From positions 1 through 64,000 of the forward strand of contig NZ_LXSQ01000011.1 in the NCBI RefSeq assembly GCF_001648475.1: a stretch of 64,000 nucleotides of DNA, written 5' to 3'. The position numbers were made by a program, and so were the translations under genes. The DNA comes from Eikenella halliae. GTDB lineage: Bacteria > Pseudomonadota > Gammaproteobacteria > Burkholderiales > Neisseriaceae. A model generated the notes under the pieces. It worked only from the letters and a program-made list of their open reading frames with translations, searched no databases and was not told the origin of the DNA. The first letter of the stretch is position 1. The number at the start of each line of letters is the position of its first letter. Positions 1-8,341 of the stretch are shown here, piece after piece.

Positions 1-209
1 TTCTGGTCTGCTTCAAAGAAACCGACAGAACAATGTCAAACATCGTCTTGTCTTCTTCTCAACAGTGCAGGTGTAAAACACCCACACTTATCGGTAATCT
101 GATTGTTAAAGAGCTGCTGAACCGAACTAACACATAAACACAACCACAACTGCAAATAGCAAGCGAAAAGTAAATTGTGCTGTAAGGAACAGCGAAGATG
201 CGAACTATA
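1..209 (-). ncRNA. Leader of an rRNA operon (16S rRNA lies off the left edge)
   Basis: Read on the minus strand, this stretch starts below a very strong promoter and carries a boxA-like antitermination element (GCTCTTTAACAAT, plus positions 102-114), then runs out of the window ending in TTTGAAGCAGACCAGAA, which resembles the sequence just before 16S rRNA in Neisseriaceae. No 16S sequence is inside the window, so the rRNA itself is inferred. A 71-codon minus-strand ORF here (36-251) lies over promoter and leader and is not credible as a gene. Confidence 0.75.
102..114 (-). promoter_or_regulatory. boxA antitermination site
   Basis: The minus strand reads GCTCTTTAACAAT, close to the bacterial boxA consensus TGCTCTTTAACA that recruits NusB/NusE to rRNA transcripts. 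It lies about 90 bases below the promoter and upstream of the expected 16S start. Confidence 0.7.
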
Positions 210-232
210 CGCCTCCCAGAATACTTTGTCAA
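204..232 (-). promoter_or_regulatory. Strong sigma-70 promoter of the rRNA operon
   Basis: The minus strand shows a perfect -35 TTGACA (plus 227-232), a 17-bp spacer and a -10 TATAGT (plus 204-209). An A/T-rich stretch upstream (about 233-275) could act as an UP element. Transcription would start near 197 and run left through boxA. This is the best promoter match in the window, as expected for rRNA. Confidence 0.85.
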
Positions 233-330
233 ATACTAGGAAACAAAACATCTAACGGAAAACGCTAAATCACTAAGCTGAAATGAAATTTATCCTGCAC
301 AGATGCGACCAACCACTGGCTACCTGAAAA

Positions 331-867
331 CTAAACCTGAAACCGACCGCCTTTAATCTGTGAAGCGTTGTGTAATTTTGCTGCCAAACTGTGGTTACGC
401 AATGCGTGCGTGAGTGCTACAGCCAACCCGTCAGCCGCATCAGCTTGCGGCTTCCCTGATAGCTTCAGCATCTGCACCACCATATGCTGCACCTGCTCCT
501 TGGCCGCCTTGCCCTGCCCCACCACCGCCTGCTTCACCTGCAAAGCCGTATATTCATACACCGGCAATCCTCGCAGCACCAGCGCCGCCACCGCCGCACC
601 GCGCGCCTGCCCCAGCATCAGCGTGGCAGCGGGATTAACATTCACAAACACCTGCTCCACCGCCGCCTGATTCGGCCGATAAGTATCAATAATCTCACCG
701 ATGTGCTGCACGATAATGCCAATGCGTCCGGCCAGCTCGTCGCCCGGGATGGTTTTGATGCAACCGGATGCCACATAGCGCTGGCTCTGCCCCAGCACAT
801 CAATCACACCAAATCCCGTTACCCGGCTGCCCGGGTCGATGCCCAAAATCCGTATCGGCTTCTGCAT
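331..867 (-). CDS. ruvC: Holliday junction resolvase RuvC
   Basis: RuvC is the endonuclease that cuts Holliday junctions after RuvAB branch migration in recombination and repair. The 178-residue protein matches the family's usual length. It begins with the signature ILGIDPGSRVTGFGVI and keeps all four acidic metal-binding residues: D11, E71 (AAVEQVF), D143 and D146 (DAADGLA). The frame is open upstream to a TTG at 891; I prefer the ATG at 867 because GGAAA lies just before it and family members begin close to the IDPG motif. It is the only leftward gene in this part, between the rRNA promoter and minC. DUS lie on both sides (about 323 and 899-935). Confidence 0.95.
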   Translation of the reverse strand: MQKPIRILGIDPGSRVTGFGVIDVLGQSQRYVASGCIKTIPGDELAGRIGIIVQHIGEIIDTYRPNQAAVEQVFVNVNPAATLMLGQARGAAVAALVLRGLPVYEYTALQVKQAVVGQGKAAKEQVQHMVVQMLKLSGKPQADAADGLAVALTHALRNHSLAAKLHNASQIKGGRFQV

Positions 868-1072
868 AGCTTTTCCATTTAAATTGCTCAAACTGGTTTT
901 CAGGTAGCCTCACTCTTGCCAAATAGGCTACCTGAAACCGATTGGCCACATTATAAGCCAAGTTTTCAGGTAGCCTGCTACAAGCCGATATGATGCGCAG
1001 ATTTGAAGTAGCCTACATAAAACGGTAAACTGCGAGCCGTTTCAATTCCTAAATTACGACTCCATCGCACCG

Positions 1073-1792
1073 ATGAAGCCAGCATTCGACATCAAATCCG
1101 CCCGTCTCAACGCGCTCGCCATCCAGCTCAACACCACCGATCTGGCTGCCATCCGGCAAACCCTCACCGAGCGCGCTGCACAATACTGCGAGCTCAGCGA
1201 TATGCCGCTGCTGCTCGACGTGCAGGCATTCGACTCGCCGGATAATCTGGATTTAGACAGCCTGCTCGGCTTGTTTGCCGAACACAGCCTGCCCATCGGC
1301 ACCCTGCGCCATCACGACGAACAATGGCAGGCAGCCGCCCGCGCCCATCATTTAGCCTTTTGCAGCGATAACGCCAATGGTGAGGAACACAAAAGGCTAC
1401 CTGAAAACACGCAACACGAAACGCCCAACACCCCGCCAGCCCCTGTCGTGCGCCAAACCCTTGTGGTGGAGAAACCCATCCGCACCGGTCAGCAGGTGTA
1501 TGCCGAAAACGCCGACCTGATCGTGCTGGGCTTGGTAAACGAAGGAGCCGAAGTGATTGCCGACGGCCATATCCACGTTTATGCCCCCCTGCGCGGCCGC
1601 GCCCTGGCCGGCGCGGGCGGCGACCAAACCTCCCGCATTTTCGCCCAATCGATGCAGGCCGAACTGGTATCCATCGCCGGCATCTACCGCACTTTCGACC
1701 AACAACTGCCGCCGCACCTACACCGCCAAGCCGTGCAGGTTTACCTGCAAAAAGAGCGGCTGGCCATCGCCGCCCTCAGCGAGATTATTTGA
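1073..1792 (+). CDS. minC: Septum site-determining protein MinC
   Basis: MinC inhibits FtsZ polymerisation away from mid-cell and is positioned by MinD. The 239-residue protein has the N-terminal FtsZ-inhibitory domain (about 1-100) and the C-terminal beta-helix domain that binds MinD (about 125-235, with GLVNEGAEVIADGHIHVYAPLRG-type sequence). The linker between them contains the peptide RLPEN, which is the translation of an uptake sequence at about 1398. It is first in a minC-minD-minE-oxyR run, the order known in Neisseria gonorrhoeae. The gap to minD is 124 bases and carries another uptake sequence near 1848. Confidence 0.95.
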   Translation: MKPAFDIKSARLNALAIQLNTTDLAAIRQTLTERAAQYCELSDMPLLLDVQAFDSPDNLDLDSLLGLFAEHSLPIGTLRHHDEQWQAAARAHHLAFCSDNANGEEHKRLPENTQHETPNTPPAPVVRQTLVVEKPIRTGQQVYAENADLIVLGLVNEGAEVIADGHIHVYAPLRGRALAGAGGDQTSRIFAQSMQAELVSIAGIYRTFDQQLPPHLHRQAVQVYLQKERLAIAALSEII

Positions 1793-1916
1793 AAGCAGCC
1801 CACATTTAATCGGCTACACACAAAATACAAACGGCGGCAAACCATTTTCAGGTAGCCCGCCAAGCACAACAACCCATTTCACAAAACAGATTCACTTAAG
1901 GGAAAGGACCATAACC

Positions 1917-2729
1917 GTGGCAAAAATCATCGTAGTAACCTCCGGCAAAGGCGGCGTGGGCAAAACCACCACCAGCGCCAGCATCGCCAGCGGCCTGGCT
2001 TTGAAAGGACACAAAACCGCCGTCATCGACTTCGACGTCGGCCTGCGCAACCTCGACCTCATCATGGGTTGCGAACGCCGCGTGGTGTACGACTTAATCA
2101 ACGTCATCCAAAACGAAGCCACGCTCAACCAGGCTCTGATTAAAGACAAACATTGCGACAATCTGTTCGTGCTGCCCGCCTCGCAAACCCGCGATAAAGA
2201 CGCACTCACCCGCGAAGGCGTGGAACGCGTGCTCTCCGAGCTCACTGAAGAAATGGGTTTCGAATTCGTGATTTGCGACTCGCCCGCCGGCATCGAAACC
2301 GGCGCACTGATGGCACTGTATTTTGCCGACGAAGCCATCGTTACCACCAATCCCGAAGTGTCCAGCGTGCGCGACTCCGACCGCATCTTGGGCATCCTGC
2401 AGAGCAAGAGCCGTCATGCCGAAAAAGGCGAACAGGTGAAAGAACACCTGCTGATTACCCGCTACAACCCCGAGCGCGTGGAAAGCGGCGAAATGCTTTC
2501 TGTGAAAGACATCGAAGACGTGCTGCGCATTCCCCTCTTGGGCGTGATTCCCGAATCGCAAAACGTGTTGCAAGCCTCCAACGTCGGCTTGCCCGTCATT
2601 CATCAGGAAGGCGTGCCTGCCGCCGAAGCCTATAAAGACGTGGTGGCTCGTTTGTTGGGCGAAAACCGGCCGATGCGTTTCCTGGAAGCAGAGAAAAAAG
2701 GCTTCCTGCAACGCCTGTTCGGAGGATAG
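1917..2729 (+). CDS. minD: Septum site-determining ATPase MinD
   Basis: MinD is a membrane-bound ATPase that recruits MinC to the cell poles and oscillates with MinE. I place the start at GTG 1917, behind AAGGGAAAGGA; this gives MAKIIVVTSGKGGVGKTT and 270 residues, the same length as the E. coli protein. The open frame extends upstream to 1557 but that part overlaps minC in another frame. The deviant Walker A lysines are K11 and K16. The C-terminus (EKKGFLQRLFGG) is the expected amphipathic membrane-targeting helix. minE follows after three bases, so the two are translated from one message. Confidence 0.96.
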   Translation: MAKIIVVTSGKGGVGKTTTSASIASGLALKGHKTAVIDFDVGLRNLDLIMGCERRVVYDLINVIQNEATLNQALIKDKHCDNLFVLPASQTRDKDALTREGVERVLSELTEEMGFEFVICDSPAGIETGALMALYFADEAIVTTNPEVSSVRDSDRILGILQSKSRHAEKGEQVKEHLLITRYNPERVESGEMLSVKDIEDVLRIPLLGVIPESQNVLQASNVGLPVIHQEGVPAAEAYKDVVARLLGENRPMRFLEAEKKGFLQRLFGG

Positions 2730-2732
2730 GCC

Positions 2733-3005
2733 ATGTCATTGATTGATGTATTGTTCGGCAAGAAAAACAAATCCGCCAGCATCGCCCGCGACCGCCTGCA
2801 AATCATTATTGCGCAGGAACGCGTGAAATCCCAAGCGCCGGACTACCTGCCCACCCTACAGAAAGAGCTGCTGGAAGTGCTGTCGAAATACGTGCATGTT
2901 TCGCTCGACGACATCCGTATCTCGCAGGAAACGCAAAACGGCGTAGACGTGTTGGAACTCAACATCGTTTTGCCCGACCTGCAACGCAAAAGCGAAGAGG
3001 GCTGA
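2733..3005 (+). CDS. minE: Cell division topological specificity factor MinE
   Basis: MinE stimulates the MinD ATPase and drives the pole-to-pole oscillation that protects the mid-cell site. The 90-residue length is standard. The N-terminus MSLIDVLFGKK is the membrane-binding segment, followed by the anti-MinCD region with RLQIIIAQER and the C-terminal dimerisation domain. It starts 3 bases after minD and ends 3 bases before oxyR, so it sits in the middle of a tightly packed operon. Confidence 0.96.
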   Translation: MSLIDVLFGKKNKSASIARDRLQIIIAQERVKSQAPDYLPTLQKELLEVLSKYVHVSLDDIRISQETQNGVDVLELNIVLPDLQRKSEEG

Positions 3006-3008
3006 GCC

Positions 3009-3929
3009 ATGACCCTGACCGAACTGCGCTATATTGTGGCCGTTGCACAAGAACGCCACTTCGGCCGCGCCGCCCAACGCTGCTTTGTCAGCCAGCCCAC
3101 CCTCTCCATCGCGATTAAAAAGCTGGAAGAGGAGCTTTCCGTTTCGCTGTTCGACCGCAGCAGCAACGAAGTCAAGCCTACAGAAACCGGCGAGCGCATC
3201 ATCACCCAGGCGCACCGCGTGCTAGAGGAAGCCGACCGCATCAAACACCTGGCCGCCTCCGAGCAAAACGAGCTGGCCGGCGTATTCAAGCTGGGGCTGA
3301 TTTTCACCGTAGCGCCTTATTTGCTGCCACGCCTGATTTTGTCGCTGCGCAAGCTGGCGCCCGATATGCCGCTGATGCTGGAAGAGCACTACACCGCCAA
3401 CCTCACCGACTCCCTAAAAAAAGGCGAGTTGGACGCCATCGTGGTGGCCGAGCCCTTCCAAGAGCCCGGCATCATCACCGAGCCGCTGTATGACGAGCCG
3501 TTTTTCGTCATCGTACCGAAGGGGCACGAGTTTGAAGAGCTCGACGCCGTATCCGTGCAGCAGCTGACAGAACAGCAAGTGCTGCTGCTCAGCGAAGGCA
3601 ACTGCATGCGCGACCAAGTTTTAGAAAGCTGCAGCAAACTGGCCTCCCGCCAGCGCATTCTCGGCCTGGCCAACACCCTGCAGGGCAGTTCCATCAACAC
3701 CATCCGCCACATGGTGGCCAGCGGCCTGGGCATCAGCGTGCTGCCTTCCAACGCCCTCACAGATAACGACCACCTGCTGTTTTCCATCATCCCCTTCGAG
3801 CCGCCCGTGCCCAACCGCCGCATCGTATTGGCCTCGCGCCGCAACTTCGTGCGCCCACAAGCATTGCAGGCTCTGCGCCAAGCCATTCTGAACTCCCAGC
3901 TCACCGGCGTGCGTTTTGCCGAAGCCTAG
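3009..3929 (+). CDS. oxyR: Hydrogen peroxide sensor OxyR (LysR family)
   Basis: OxyR is a LysR-type activator that senses H2O2 by forming a disulfide and controls catalase and peroxide defence. The 306-residue protein has the N-terminal winged HTH (residues 1-60) and the redox pair C199 and C208 in GNCMRDQVLESC, exactly the E. coli numbering, which separates it from other LysR proteins. It begins 3 bases after minE, so it is probably co-transcribed with the division genes, as described in gonococci. An inverted uptake-sequence pair follows at 3942-3978. Confidence 0.93.
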   Translation: MTLTELRYIVAVAQERHFGRAAQRCFVSQPTLSIAIKKLEEELSVSLFDRSSNEVKPTETGERIITQAHRVLEEADRIKHLAASEQNELAGVFKLGLIFTVAPYLLPRLILSLRKLAPDMPLMLEEHYTANLTDSLKKGELDAIVVAEPFQEPGIITEPLYDEPFFVIVPKGHEFEELDAVSVQQLTEQQVLLLSEGNCMRDQVLESCSKLASRQRILGLANTLQGSSINTIRHMVASGLGISVLPSNALTDNDHLLFSIIPFEPPVPNRRIVLASRRNFVRPQALQALRQAILNSQLTGVRFAEA

Positions 3930-3941
3930 CCGGTTTGGCGG

Positions 3942-3978
3942 GGCTACCTGAAATCGCCCGATTAGTTTTCAGGTAGCC
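3942..3978 (+). terminator. Inverted DUS pair behind oxyR
   Basis: GGCTACCTGAAA (3942-3953) and its exact complement (3967-3978) form a 12-bp stem with a 13-base loop, 12 bases after the oxyR stop. There is no long U-tract, so efficiency is uncertain, but this is the usual terminator form in this genome. Confidence 0.6.
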
Positions 3979-4049
3979 TCTCGGTGGAAAGCAGCGAACC
4001 ACCCTGCCCGCCGAAGCAAAATGCTTCAGCCGTGCCTTCTTAAAGATGA

Positions 4050-4093
4050 AAAGGCTACCTGAAAATCCCGGCAACCATTTTCAGGTAGCCTTT
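4050..4093 (+). terminator. Perfect 17-bp inverted DUS hairpin
   Basis: Positions 4050-4066 and 4077-4093 are perfect complements with a 10-base loop, ending in TTT. It isolates the min-oxyR operon from glyQ. Confidence 0.7.
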
Positions 4094-4163
4094 GGCTTTG
4101 TTTTGTTTAATCGGCAAACCAAGTACAATACCGCCATTATTTTTCCAACCTTCCCGCACAACC

Positions 4164-5075
4164 ATGCTCACCTTCCAACAAATCATCTTCAAACTGCAAA
4201 CCTACTGGGCCGCCCAAGGCTGCACCCTGCTCCAGCCGCTCGATATGGAAGTCGGCGCCGGCACATCCCACCCCGCCACCTGCCTGCGCGCACTCGGCCC
4301 CGAACCGTGGTTTGCCGCCTATGTTCAACCCAGCCGTCGCCCCAAAGACGGCCGCTACGGCGACAACCCCAACCGTCTGCAGCACTACTATCAATTTCAG
4401 GTAGCCCTCAAGCCCGCCCCCGCCAATATCCAAGACCTCTATCTCGATTCCCTGCGTGAATTGGGCATCGACCCCAAAGTGCACGATATCCGCTTCGTCG
4501 AAGACGACTGGGAAAACCCCACCCTCGGCGCATGGGGCTTGGGCTGGGAAGTTTGGCTCAACGGCATGGAAGTTACCCAATTCACCTACTTCCAACAAGT
4601 CGGCGGCATCGACTGCACCCCCGTGCTCGGCGAAATCACCTACGGCATCGAACGCCTGGCGATGTACCTGCAAGGCGTGGAAAACGTTTACGACCTCGTT
4701 TGGGCAAAAACGCTCGACGGCAACACCATAACTTACGGCGATGTGTACCACCAAAACGAAGTCGAACAATCCACCTACAACTTCGAATACAGCGATGCCG
4801 ACTGGCTGCTGCGCCAGTTCAACGACTACGAAGCGCAAGCCAAACGCCTGCTGGCCGTGGAAGACACCAGCCTCGCCCTGCCCGCCTACGAGCTCGTCCT
4901 CAAAGCCGGCCACACCTTCAACCTCCTAGACGCACGCGGCGCCATTTCCGTAACCGAGCGCGCCACCTACATCGGCCGCATCCGCGCACTGAGCCGCGCC
5001 GTGGCGCAGAAATACGTCGAAAGCCGCGAGAAACTCGGTTTCCCGCTGATTAAAAACAGAGCGCATGCAGCCTGA
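4164..5075 (+). CDS. glyQ: Glycyl-tRNA synthetase alpha subunit
   Basis: GlyQ is the catalytic subunit of the alpha2-beta2 bacterial glycyl-tRNA synthetase, which charges tRNA-Gly. The start at 4164 gives MLTFQQIIFKLQTYWAAQGC and 303 residues, the family length; an upstream in-frame ATG at 4092 lies inside the terminator. Characteristic stretches include GAGTSHPATCLRALGPEPW and LGWEVWLNGMEVTQFTYFQQ. A reverse uptake sequence near 4396 is read as QFQVA in YYQFQVALK. A possible -10 (TACAAT, 4124-4129) lies upstream. glyS follows 88 bases downstream and supplies the tRNA-binding subunit. Confidence 0.96.
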   Translation: MLTFQQIIFKLQTYWAAQGCTLLQPLDMEVGAGTSHPATCLRALGPEPWFAAYVQPSRRPKDGRYGDNPNRLQHYYQFQVALKPAPANIQDLYLDSLRELGIDPKVHDIRFVEDDWENPTLGAWGLGWEVWLNGMEVTQFTYFQQVGGIDCTPVLGEITYGIERLAMYLQGVENVYDLVWAKTLDGNTITYGDVYHQNEVEQSTYNFEYSDADWLLRQFNDYEAQAKRLLAVEDTSLALPAYELVLKAGHTFNLLDARGAISVTERATYIGRIRALSRAVAQKYVESREKLGFPLIKNRAHAA

Positions 5076-5163
5076 AAATGCTAGAATCATTACTTAATAA
5101 AACAGCATAAACACACCGCACCATACAGCAGGCTACCTGAAAACTTTTAAACGATTTGCTCCA

Positions 5164-7227
5164 ATGACCACCCAGACCCTTCTAATCGAACTCCTTACTG
5201 AAGAGCTTCCTCCGAAAGCCCTGAATAATCTAGGCAACCACTTCGCCGCTTCTGTTGCCGAAGGCTTGGAAAAAGCACAACTGATTGATGGCGCGGTCGA
5301 ATACACTGCCTACGCCTCGCCGCGCCGTTTGGCCGTTCAAGTCAAAAACGTTAAAGCCGTTCAAGCCGATCAGAAAATCGTAAAAAAAGGCCCTGCCGTG
5401 GCGAATGCCATGAAAGACGGTGCGCCGACCAAGGCTTTGGAAGGTTTCGCACGCGGCGCAGGCGCGAAAATCGAAGACTTGACCATCGTCCACGACGGCA
5501 AGCAGGATGTGTACGCCTACGAATACGTCCAAACCGGCAAACTGCTGGGCGAACTTTTGGAAGACATTATCAATCAAGCCGTTAAGAAACTGCCGATTCC
5601 GAAAGTGATGCGTTGGGGCAGCAGCACGTTTACCTTTGTGCGCCCCGTTCACGGGCTGATTGTGCTGCACGGCGACGACATTGTGAACATCAGCGTTTTG
5701 GGTCTGCAAAGCGGCAATCAAACCCTGGGACACCGCTTCCTTTCCAGCGGCGAAATCACCATTGAAAACGCCGACAGCTATACCGCACAAATGCGCGAGC
5801 AAGGCAAAGTCGTCGCTTCGTTTGCTGAGCGTAAAGCCGCGATTCAGACGGCCTTGAACGAGCAGGCAGGTCGTCTGAAAGCCACCGTTGCCGCCGATGA
5901 AGCCCTGTTGGACGAAGTTACCGCACTGGTCGAATACCCCGTTGTTTTGGAAGCCGGTTTTGAAGAACATTTCCTCGCCGTGCCACAGGAATGTTTGATT
6001 CTGACCATGCAGCAAAACCAAAAATACTTCCCGATGCTCGACCAAAACGGCAAGCTAATGAATCGCTTCCTGCTGGTCTCCAACCTGCAAACCGAAGACC
6101 CGTCGCACATCATCCAAGGCAACGAACGCGTCTTGCGCGCGCGCCTGTCTGATGCCGAGTTTTTCTACAAACAAGACCAAAAAGCGACTTTGGAAAGCCG
6201 CCTGCCCAAACTGGCAAACGTGGTGTACCACAACAAAATCGGTTCGCAGGCCGAACGCATCGAACGCCTGCAAAGCATCGCCGCCCATATCGCCAAGGCT
6301 TTGGGTGCGGATGCCACCGCAGCCGAACGTGCCGCGCGTTTGGCAAAAGCCGACTTGGTGACCGAAATGGTCGGCGAGTTCCCCGAACTGCAAGGCACGA
6401 TGGGCAAATACTACGCCCGCTTGGACGGCGAAACCGAAGAAATCGCCGAAGCCATTGAGCAGCACTATCAGCCACGTTTTGCCGGCGATAGGCTACCTGA
6501 AAGCAAAACCGCCACCGCCGTAGCGCTGGCCGACAAGCTGGAAACTTTGGTCGGCATTTGGGGCATCGGCCTGATTCCGACCGGCGACAAAGACCCCTAC
6601 GCCCTGCGCCGCGCCGCCTTGGGTATTTTGCGGATGCTGATGCAGTATGGCTTGGACGTGAACGAACTGATTCAGACGACCTTCGACAGCTTCCCCAAAG
6701 GTTTGCTCAACGAAAAAACGCCGTCTGAAACCGCCGATTTCATGCAGGCGCGCCTTGCCGTGTTGTTGCAAAACGACTATCCGCAAGACATCGTCGCTGC
6801 CGTACTCGCCAAACAGCCGCGCCGTTTGGACGATTTGACCGCCAAACTGCAAGCCGTTGCCGCGTTCAAACAACTGCCTGAAGCCGCCGCGCTCGCCGCC
6901 GCCAACAAACGCGTGCAAAACCTGCTGAAAAAAGCCGATGCCGAATTGGGCGAAGTCAATGAAAGCCTGCTGCAACAAGACGAAGAAAAAGCCCTGTGCG
7001 CCGCCGCACAAGACTTGCAGCCGAAAATTGCCGCCGCTGTTGCCGAAGGCAATTTCCAGACTGCCTTGTCCGAACTGGCTTCCGTCAAACCGCAAGTCGA
7101 TGCCTTCTTCGACAGCGTGATGGTGATGGCTGAAGACCCCGCCGTGAAGCAAAACCGCCTGAACCTGCTGAACCGTTTGGCGGAGCAGATGAACGCGGTA
7201 GCGGATATTGCGGTGTTGAGTGAGTGA
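5164..7227 (+). CDS. glyS: Glycyl-tRNA synthetase beta subunit
   Basis: GlyS is the beta subunit needed for tRNA binding and activity with GlyQ. The 687-residue protein begins MTTQTLLIELLTEELPPKAL and has the family's usual length. It is odd at DNA level: it carries uptake sequences of Neisseria dialects, an exact AGGCCGTCTGAA complement (5843-5854), two exact AGGTCGTCTGAA copies (5868-5879 and, reversed, 6671-6682) and a core GCCGTCTGAA (6720-6729), beside one Eikenella-type copy near 6490 read as RLPES. Its neighbours show only the Eikenella type. I infer that most of the gene was imported by natural transformation from a Neisseria. Confidence 0.96.
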   Translation: MTTQTLLIELLTEELPPKALNNLGNHFAASVAEGLEKAQLIDGAVEYTAYASPRRLAVQVKNVKAVQADQKIVKKGPAVANAMKDGAPTKALEGFARGAGAKIEDLTIVHDGKQDVYAYEYVQTGKLLGELLEDIINQAVKKLPIPKVMRWGSSTFTFVRPVHGLIVLHGDDIVNISVLGLQSGNQTLGHRFLSSGEITIENADSYTAQMREQGKVVASFAERKAAIQTALNEQAGRLKATVAADEALLDEVTALVEYPVVLEAGFEEHFLAVPQECLILTMQQNQKYFPMLDQNGKLMNRFLLVSNLQTEDPSHIIQGNERVLRARLSDAEFFYKQDQKATLESRLPKLANVVYHNKIGSQAERIERLQSIAAHIAKALGADATAAERAARLAKADLVTEMVGEFPELQGTMGKYYARLDGETEEIAEAIEQHYQPRFAGDRLPESKTATAVALADKLETLVGIWGIGLIPTGDKDPYALRRAALGILRMLMQYGLDVNELIQTTFDSFPKGLLNEKTPSETADFMQARLAVLLQNDYPQDIVAAVLAKQPRRLDDLTAKLQAVAAFKQLPEAAALAAANKRVQNLLKKADAELGEVNESLLQQDEEKALCAAAQDLQPKIAAAVAEGNFQTALSELASVKPQVDAFFDSVMVMAEDPAVKQNRLNLLNRLAEQMNAVADIAVLSE

Positions 7228-7291
7228 ATCTTCTTCATCTACATACCATACTCGTATTAGAGTTTAATGCTCATTATAGTGAATTATAGCA

Positions 7292-8323
7292 ATGCCAAAT
7301 AAAACTGTTCTTTTTGGTATGCCCCCCGTATCTGGGCTTTACAAGTTAGTCCATGATAATCTGAAATATCATGGATTCTGTGTAATTGATTTAAGAGAAA
7401 TAGAGGAAAATAGTTACTTCCATTATCCATCTTTCACAAGTTGGCTATACACAAAATGGAGGAAACTTGTATATAAAGATGCCTCTCCTAAAAAACATCT
7501 GAAACTGCAGGCATTGCAGAATAATATCCTTGAAAGAATTAAATCAGAAAACGGCTTGGACTATGCCTTTTTTATTAATGGAGAAACCTATAGTCAAGAC
7601 TTCATTAAATTTGTTCGGGATCAAAGCAAGAACGGCGTTGTAAACTATCAATTTGATGGATTACACAGATTTCCAAAAATTTATCCATTAATTAATAGCT
7701 TTGATAGATTCTATGTTTTTGACCCAGACGATTTAAATACCCTAAACTACCAACTCCTCCCGGCCACTAATTTCTATTTTGATCATAACCTAGATAATCA
7801 ATTGGAGAGAACTGTCGATTTCTACTTTACGGGAGTCCACATGAACTCAAGGGTAGGGGTTATTACCTCTTTTGGTCGCTATATAAAAGAGAGAAAAAAA
7901 ACAGCTGATATTAATGTGTTATGGCGGGAGAGTGGAAATGGGAGAGAAATTTATCCAGATGACAGTATTACACTAATTGATCAATACATTGACTTCCAAG
8001 AAAATTTAGAGAAAGCTAACAAGGCAAGAGTCTTAATAGATTTTGTAATTGATGAACATAAAGGATTATCTTTTCGAGCCTTTGAAGCACTAGGAAGAAA
8101 ACAAAAGCTCATTACAACCAACTCTCAAATTAAATACTATGATTTTTACCATCCAAATAATCACCTAATCTGGGATGGTACAAATTTTGATATTATTGAT
8201 AACTTTCTAGATAAACCATATTTTGATATTGACGAATCTATTAGAAAAAAATATAGCTTCGGAAATTGGATAAACTATATTTTACAGATTTACCCATACC
8301 AAAGTATTGATTTACCAAAATAA
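7292..8323 (+). CDS. Putative glycosyltransferase-like protein of the glycan locus
   Basis: The 343-residue protein is not one I can name. It has no signal peptide or membrane segment. Its C-terminal third contains DEHKGLSFRAFEALGRKQK and ITTN, which resembles the sugar-nucleotide-binding region (acid plus FEALG-type motif) of GT-B transferases and CgeB-like proteins, so a transferase role in lipooligosaccharide or capsule synthesis is likely. It opens the AT-rich block directly after glyS (64 bases) and is followed by a GT2, a methyltransferase, a GT25 and an acyltransferase on the same strand. Base composition differs strongly from the flanks, suggesting acquisition from elsewhere. Confidence 0.6.
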   Translation: MPNKTVLFGMPPVSGLYKLVHDNLKYHGFCVIDLREIEENSYFHYPSFTSWLYTKWRKLVYKDASPKKHLKLQALQNNILERIKSENGLDYAFFINGETYSQDFIKFVRDQSKNGVVNYQFDGLHRFPKIYPLINSFDRFYVFDPDDLNTLNYQLLPATNFYFDHNLDNQLERTVDFYFTGVHMNSRVGVITSFGRYIKERKKTADINVLWRESGNGREIYPDDSITLIDQYIDFQENLEKANKARVLIDFVIDEHKGLSFRAFEALGRKQKLITTNSQIKYYDFYHPNNHLIWDGTNFDIIDNFLDKPYFDIDESIRKKYSFGNWINYILQIYPYQSIDLPK

Positions 8324-8341
8324 TAGATCTTACTCCTTATA

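Noticed and set aside
36..251. 71-codon minus-strand ORF
   Set aside because: It covers the rRNA promoter and leader and has no protein-like features.
1557..1916. N-terminal extension of MinD
   Set aside because: It overlaps minC and a DUS; MinD homology begins at GTG 1917 with a ribosome site.
7265..7290. Solo Correia end before the AT-rich island (TATAGTGAATTATA)
   Set aside because: Only about 11 bases agree with the repeat end in an A/T-rich context, which could be chance.
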